Source: Betaproteobacteria bacterium Ga0077526 (GTDB taxonomy: Bacteria; Pseudomonadota; Gammaproteobacteria; Burkholderiales; Ga0077523). From it: a stretch of DNA of 64,000 nt. Each line of letters begins with the position of its first letter. The first letter of the stretch is position 1. This document shows, piece by piece, positions 60,688 to 64,000 of this stretch. The stretch is from positions 1 through 64,000 of the forward strand of contig LNDV01000039.1 in the NCBI GenBank assembly GCA_001464765.1, read 5' to 3'. Below the pieces are notes generated by a model. That model ran no database searches, was not told where the DNA came from, and saw nothing but the letters and a program-made list of their open reading frames with translations. A program made the position numbers and the translations under genes.

Positions 60688-62358
60688 ATGATTTCCCCCA
60701 AGTCGCTCAACCGCCGCGAATTCATCCGTGGTGTCGGCGCGCTCGGCGCCGTCACGCTCGCCCCGCGCGCCCTTGGTGCCGGTGAACCCCTCGCGTTTCT
60801 GCACGGCGTCGCCAGCGGCGATCCGCTCGCGGACCGTGTCGTGATCTGGACCCGTGTCACGCCGGCATCGGCTTCGCGAACCGTGCCCGTGCTGTGGGAG
60901 GTCGCACTGGATGGCGATTTCCGTCGGGTCCTCCGTCGCGGCCGGGTGCTCACCTCGGCGGCTCGCGACTTCACGGTGAAGGCCGACGTGGCCGGATTGC
61001 CGCCGGGCGCGACCCTGTACTACCGGTTCTCGTCGACGGGCATCGTCTCGCCCGTGGGCCGCACGCGCACCCTGCCGCAGGGCAGTCTTGCGAAAGTGAA
61101 GTTCGCGGTGTTCTCCTGCTCGAACTATCCGGCCGGCTACTTCCACGCCTACCGTGAAGCCGCGAAGATGGAGGACGTCTTCGCCGCGGTGCATCTCGGC
61201 GACTACCTGTATGAGTATCCGCGCGGGGGCTACGCCTCGGCCGACGCCGCGGCGCTCGGTCGCGAAGTGGTGCCGTCGGGTGAACTGCTGGCGCTGCGCG
61301 ACTATCGCGAACGGTTCGCCCAGTACCGCACCGATGCCGATCTGCAGGCTCTGCATGCCGCGATGCCGATGATCGCCGTCTGGGACGACCACGAGATCGC
61401 CAACGATGCGTGGCGTCAGGGCGCGGAGAACCACGATCCCGCGACCGAAGGCCAGTTCGAGGCGCGCAAGGCCGCCGCATTGCAGGCCTACCACGAATGG
61501 ATGCCGATCCGGGTCGCGAATCCTTCCCGCCTGGACCAGATCTACCGGTCGTTCACGTTCGGCGATCTCGTGGACCTCCACATGCTCGATACGCGCCTCG
61601 TCGGTCGCGACCTGCAGCTCTCGTACGACGGCGTCACGAACGGCGCGCAGCTTGCGGCGGTGCTTCAGGCCACGGCCAACCCGTCCCGTCAGTTGCTGGG
61701 ACCCGAGCAGTCAGCCTGGCTGAGCGGCCGCGTCGCGGCATCGACGGCGAAATGGCAGATGCTCGGGCAGCAGGTGCTGATGGGCCGGATGCTGATTCCG
61801 GCCCCGCTCGTGCTGTTCCAGATCACTTTCTCCAACTACTCGGCGCTGCTGCAGAAGGCCGCGACCAATCCGACGGCGCTCACCAGCTCGGAGCAGGCGA
61901 TCCTGGCGCAGCCGGCGATTCCGTACAACCTCGATGCGTGGGATGGCTATGCGGCAGAGCGCGAGCGGGTGCTCGGGCTCATGCGTACGCTCGACCGGAA
62001 TCTCGTCGTGCTCGCCGGCGACACGCACAATGCCTGGGCGAGCGATCTGGCGGACTTCGCGGGCAATGCCGTCGGCGTGGAGTTTGCGACGCCGGGCGTG
62101 TCCTCTCCGGGGCTGGAGGCGTTCTTCCCCTTCGAAAACCCGCTGGCGGTCGCCGCGGGACTCACGCAGATCATCGGGCCTCTGCAGTACGCGGACACCG
62201 CGCAGCGCGGCTTCATGGTCGTCACGGCCACGCACACCGAATGCTCGGCGCAGTGGTTCTATGTGAGCAACGTGAAGTCCACCGGCTACTTCCGGACGGA
62301 CGGCCCCACATGGAAGACGCTCCCCGGCGCCGGCAACCGGCGTCTGATCGGCGCCTGA
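60688..62358 (+). CDS. phoD: Alkaline phosphatase D family protein, Tat-exported
   Basis: The 556-residue phosphodiesterase/phosphatase starts at ATG 60688. Its twin-arginine leader is NRREFIRGVGALGAVTLAPR, so it is folded and loaded with metal before export. PhoD features are an N-terminal Fn3-like domain (FLHGVASGDPLADRVVIWTR), metal-site motifs FSCSNYPAGYF, VHLGDYLYEY, VWDDHEIANDAW and VVLAGDTHNAWAS. It probably releases phosphate from organic phosphodiesters in the periplasm or outside the cell. It ends nine bases before the convergent modC. Confidence 0.93.
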   Translation: MISPKSLNRREFIRGVGALGAVTLAPRALGAGEPLAFLHGVASGDPLADRVVIWTRVTPASASRTVPVLWEVALDGDFRRVLRRGRVLTSAARDFTVKADVAGLPPGATLYYRFSSTGIVSPVGRTRTLPQGSLAKVKFAVFSCSNYPAGYFHAYREAAKMEDVFAAVHLGDYLYEYPRGGYASADAAALGREVVPSGELLALRDYRERFAQYRTDADLQALHAAMPMIAVWDDHEIANDAWRQGAENHDPATEGQFEARKAAALQAYHEWMPIRVANPSRLDQIYRSFTFGDLVDLHMLDTRLVGRDLQLSYDGVTNGAQLAAVLQATANPSRQLLGPEQSAWLSGRVAASTAKWQMLGQQVLMGRMLIPAPLVLFQITFSNYSALLQKAATNPTALTSSEQAILAQPAIPYNLDAWDGYAAERERVLGLMRTLDRNLVVLAGDTHNAWASDLADFAGNAVGVEFATPGVSSPGLEAFFPFENPLAVAAGLTQIIGPLQYADTAQRGFMVVTATHTECSAQWFYVSNVKSTGYFRTDGPTWKTLPGAGNRRLIGA

Positions 62359-62367
62359 CGCAGGTGG

Positions 62368-63144
62368 TCAGCTGGCCGCGTCACCATCGCGAGCCACCGC
62401 GTCTGCGAGAAACTTGCGAACGGCCCGGCGGATCTGGGGCCCGGTCTCCACGTCGTGGACCATGTCGGGCGTCGCGCCGGTGGCCGCGACGTGGCCGTCA
62501 CGGAACACGATGATGTCGTCCGCGAGCGTGGCGACGTCATCGGGATCGTGGGTGATGACGAGCAGGGGCACACCGAATCGTTCGCGCAACGCGAGCAGTT
62601 CGTGGCGCATGCGTTCGCGCAGCAGCGGGTCCAGCGCACTGAAGGGTTCGTCCAGCAGCAGCAGATCGGGCCGACCCACCATCGCGCGGGCGAGCGCCAC
62701 GCGTTGCCTCTGCCCGCCCGAGAGGCGGCTCGGATAGTCCTGCGCGAGATGCGCGATCTCGAAGATCTCGAGCATCGCGAACACCTCATCCCGAACCGCC
62801 GGCGACAACGACCGCTCCCACCACCGCTGCAGCGGAAACGCGACGTTCCGCGCGACCGTGAGGTGAGGAAACAGCGCGTAGTCCTGAAACACGTAGGCAA
62901 CGCGGCGCAGGCGCGCGGGCAGATCGACGCCCGCCGCGGAATCGAAGAGGACCCGGTCACCGAGGCGCACGCTGCCCGCATCGGGTCGCATGAGTCCCGC
63001 CACGGCCTGCAGCGTTAGGCTCTTGCCGGACCCCGAGGGGCCGAACACGACGGTGACGTCCTTGTGACACTCGAACCGCGCATGGAGATCGAAGCTGCGG
63101 CCGTTGCCCTGCAGCCGGCGGGCGATGTCCACGGCGAGCTTCAT
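62368..63144 (-). CDS. modC: Molybdate ABC transporter ATPase ModC, lacking the Mop domain
   Basis: The 258-residue ATPase starts at ATG 63144, overlapping the modB stop as ATGA. It has Walker A FGPSGSGKSLTLQAVAGLMR, Q-loop VFQDYALFPHLTVARNVAF, signature LSGGQRQRVALARAMV, Walker B LLLLDEPFSALD and the switch His in LVITHDPDD. Typical ModC proteins are about 350 residues with a C-terminal molybdate-binding Mop/TOBE domain; this one stops before it. Sulfate or tungstate transport is an alternative, but modB next door favours molybdate. Confidence 0.9.
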   Translation of the reverse strand: MKLAVDIARRLQGNGRSFDLHARFECHKDVTVVFGPSGSGKSLTLQAVAGLMRPDAGSVRLGDRVLFDSAAGVDLPARLRRVAYVFQDYALFPHLTVARNVAFPLQRWWERSLSPAVRDEVFAMLEIFEIAHLAQDYPSRLSGGQRQRVALARAMVGRPDLLLLDEPFSALDPLLRERMRHELLALRERFGVPLLVITHDPDDVATLADDIIVFRDGHVAATGATPDMVHDVETGPQIRRAVRKFLADAVARDGDAAS

Positions 63145-63827
63145 GCGTTGCGCACCTTCAGCAGCCGCCCCGAGCCAACCAGCACGACTACGCAGACGAT
63201 GGAGATCGTGACGACGAGAAAGTTGGCGACGTCGTCCTGCCCGGCCTGCACGGCTTCGTAGACGGCGATGGAGAGTGTCTGCGTCTTGCCGGGAATGCTG
63301 CCGGCGACCATGAGCGTGGCACCGAACTCGCCGAGGGCGCGCGCGAAGGCCAGCATCGTGCCGGCCAGGATGCCGCGCCAGGCCAGCGGGAGCGTGACGC
63401 TCACGAACACCCGCCATTCGGTCGCGCCGAGCACGCGCGCGGCGTTCTCGGCCTGGGACGGGACTTCCTCGAAGGCGGCACGTGCCGCCTTGTAGACCAG
63501 CGGAAAGGCCACGACCGCCGCGGCGATCACGGCACCCTGCCAGGTGAACATCAGCACGATGCCGAAGTGTTCGTTGAGCCAGGCGCCGATCCAGCCGCGC
63601 CGCCCTATCAGCACGATCAGGTAGTACCCGAGCACCGTGGGCGGCATGACCATGGGCAGCGTCATCAGGGCATCGAACACCTCGCGCCCCCGGAACCGCG
63701 ACCGCGCGACGAACCAGGCGATGGCCACGCCCGCGATCAGCACGATGGCCGTGGCCCAGCCGGCGACCTTGAGCGACAGGGCGAGCGGGACCCAGACGGC
63801 AGCGAACCCGCCTTCCACCTCCGGCAT
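63141..63827 (-). CDS. modB: Molybdate ABC transporter permease ModB
   Basis: The 228-residue inner-membrane permease has about five or six helices and the EAA-like loop (AARAAFEEVPSQAENAARVL followed by GATEWRVF), plus LPMVMPPTVLGYYL and FARALGEFGATLMVAGSIPG, all typical of ModB. There is no visible ribosome site, and the ModE-like palindrome begins one base upstream of the ATG, so the mRNA may be leaderless or the start may lie slightly downstream. No modA lies next to it within the window; the ModA gene is at 48 kb. Confidence 0.93.
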   Translation of the reverse strand: MPEVEGGFAAVWVPLALSLKVAGWATAIVLIAGVAIAWFVARSRFRGREVFDALMTLPMVMPPTVLGYYLIVLIGRRGWIGAWLNEHFGIVLMFTWQGAVIAAAVVAFPLVYKAARAAFEEVPSQAENAARVLGATEWRVFVSVTLPLAWRGILAGTMLAFARALGEFGATLMVAGSIPGKTQTLSIAVYEAVQAGQDDVANFLVVTISIVCVVVLVGSGRLLKVRNA

Positions 63828-63828
63828 G

Positions 63829-63852
63829 CGTAATATCCAGTTTTATACAGCG
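63829..63852 (-). promoter_or_regulatory. Candidate ModE operator before modB
   Basis: CGTAATAT-N8-ATACAGCG resembles the E. coli modA operator half-sites CGTTATAT-N8-ACATAACG (7/8 and 5/8 matches, same spacing). Its position against modB is right for molybdate-dependent repression. The region is AT-rich against a GC-rich background and could also hold the -10 element. Confidence 0.5.
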
Positions 63853-63910
63853 AGCGAGGCTACCTGCAGGCCCTGCGGCCGTCAATGGAGCCGCGCCCTC
63901 GGCAGGACGC

Positions 63911-64000
63911 TCAGCCGGGACCGGTCAGAAAGGCTTCGTCGATGCCGGCGACCTCGCCAGCCCGGGGCGCCGCGTAGCCGGGGAGTTCCGACACCATTGC
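63911..64000 (-). CDS. C-terminal end of an unidentified protein (cut by window edge)
   Basis: On the minus strand an open frame enters from the right edge and ends at TGA 63911-63913, encoding about 29 residues ending DEAFLTGPG. It lies upstream of modB in the same direction. It is too short to identify. Confidence 0.4.
   Translation of the reverse strand, partial: AMVSELPGYAAPRAGEVAGIDEAFLTGPG

Noticed and set aside
60202..61581. Minus-strand 459-codon frame across the PEP-CTERM and phoD genes
   Set aside because: It runs antisense to phoD and out of frame with the PEP-CTERM gene; no domain or start signal supports it.
62368..63885. A 505-codon frame including ModC
   Set aside because: The extra N-terminal part is an out-of-frame reading of modB; ModC starts at ATG 63144 with an ATGA overlap.

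Overview
The window is GC-rich (about two thirds G+C by eye), densely coded bacterial DNA that reads as a betaproteobacterium. The reasons are the lolC-lolD-(rpfE-like)-recJ-prfB-lysS neighbourhood, a periplasm-sensing NarXL pair feeding narK1-narK2-narGHJI, three PEP-CTERM proteins, and a selenoneine-type (sen) gene set of the kind known from Variovorax and relatives. The exact order or genus cannot be settled from the sequence. No rRNA, tRNA, insertion sequence, phage or CRISPR array was seen.

Layout. 1-5.8 kb: a minus-strand chemotaxis operon (membrane-anchored MCP-like protein, CheY, CheA, then a second MCP cut by the window edge). 6-10.6 kb: relA and comEC on the minus strand, then a DNA glycosylase on plus. 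11.3-15.2 kb: a beta-barrel protein, a small CopD-like membrane protein and NnrS on minus, with a Crp/Fnr-type regulator diverging from them. 15.4-29.3 kb: an anaerobic nitrate respiration block on plus (cytochrome P460-family protein, narX, narL, narK1, narK2, narG, narH, narJ, narI, parvulin). 29.3-42.2 kb: lipoprotein export genes, an RpfE-like gene, an MCP, recJ, a DUF4010 protein, prfB with its programmed frameshift, lysS, a 0.6 kb repeat array, and an MFS transporter. 42.4-53 kb: accessory genes (PEP-CTERM protein with a coupled Cys-tailed small protein, methyltransferase, HDOD protein, ThDP decarboxylase, CrcB, ModA, a phosphate-type porin, small proteins, and a PEP-CTERM phosphodiesterase). 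53.2-59.6 kb: the sen/egtD cluster. 59.9-64 kb: another PEP-CTERM protein, PhoD, modC, modB and the end of an unidentified gene.

How the genes fit together. NarK1/NarK2 import nitrate and export nitrite. NarGHI reduces nitrate at a molybdenum bis-MGD centre, NarJ matures NarG, and NarXL senses nitrate/nitrite. The Crp/Fnr regulator lacks FNR cysteines and sits beside NnrS and the P460-family haem protein, which suggests a nitric oxide response. Molybdenum uptake genes (modA at 48 kb, modBC at 62-64 kb, with a ModE-like palindrome) would supply the cofactor, although they are split.

The most striking part is 53.2-59.6 kb. A SelD fused to an FAD/NAD oxidoreductase, a SenB-type glycosyltransferase, a SenA/EgtB-type non-haem iron enzyme and an EgtD-type histidine methyltransferase together make an apparently self-sufficient route from histidine and reduced selenium to selenoneine. 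An unassigned glyoxalase-fold (VOC) protein is attached to the cluster. Other unusual structures are the duplicated lysS 3' tail with REP-like hairpins bounded by inverted octamer repeats, five GFGFF repeats in the CheA linker, and a CheZ-like DxxxQ motif inside a receptor-like protein next to cheY.
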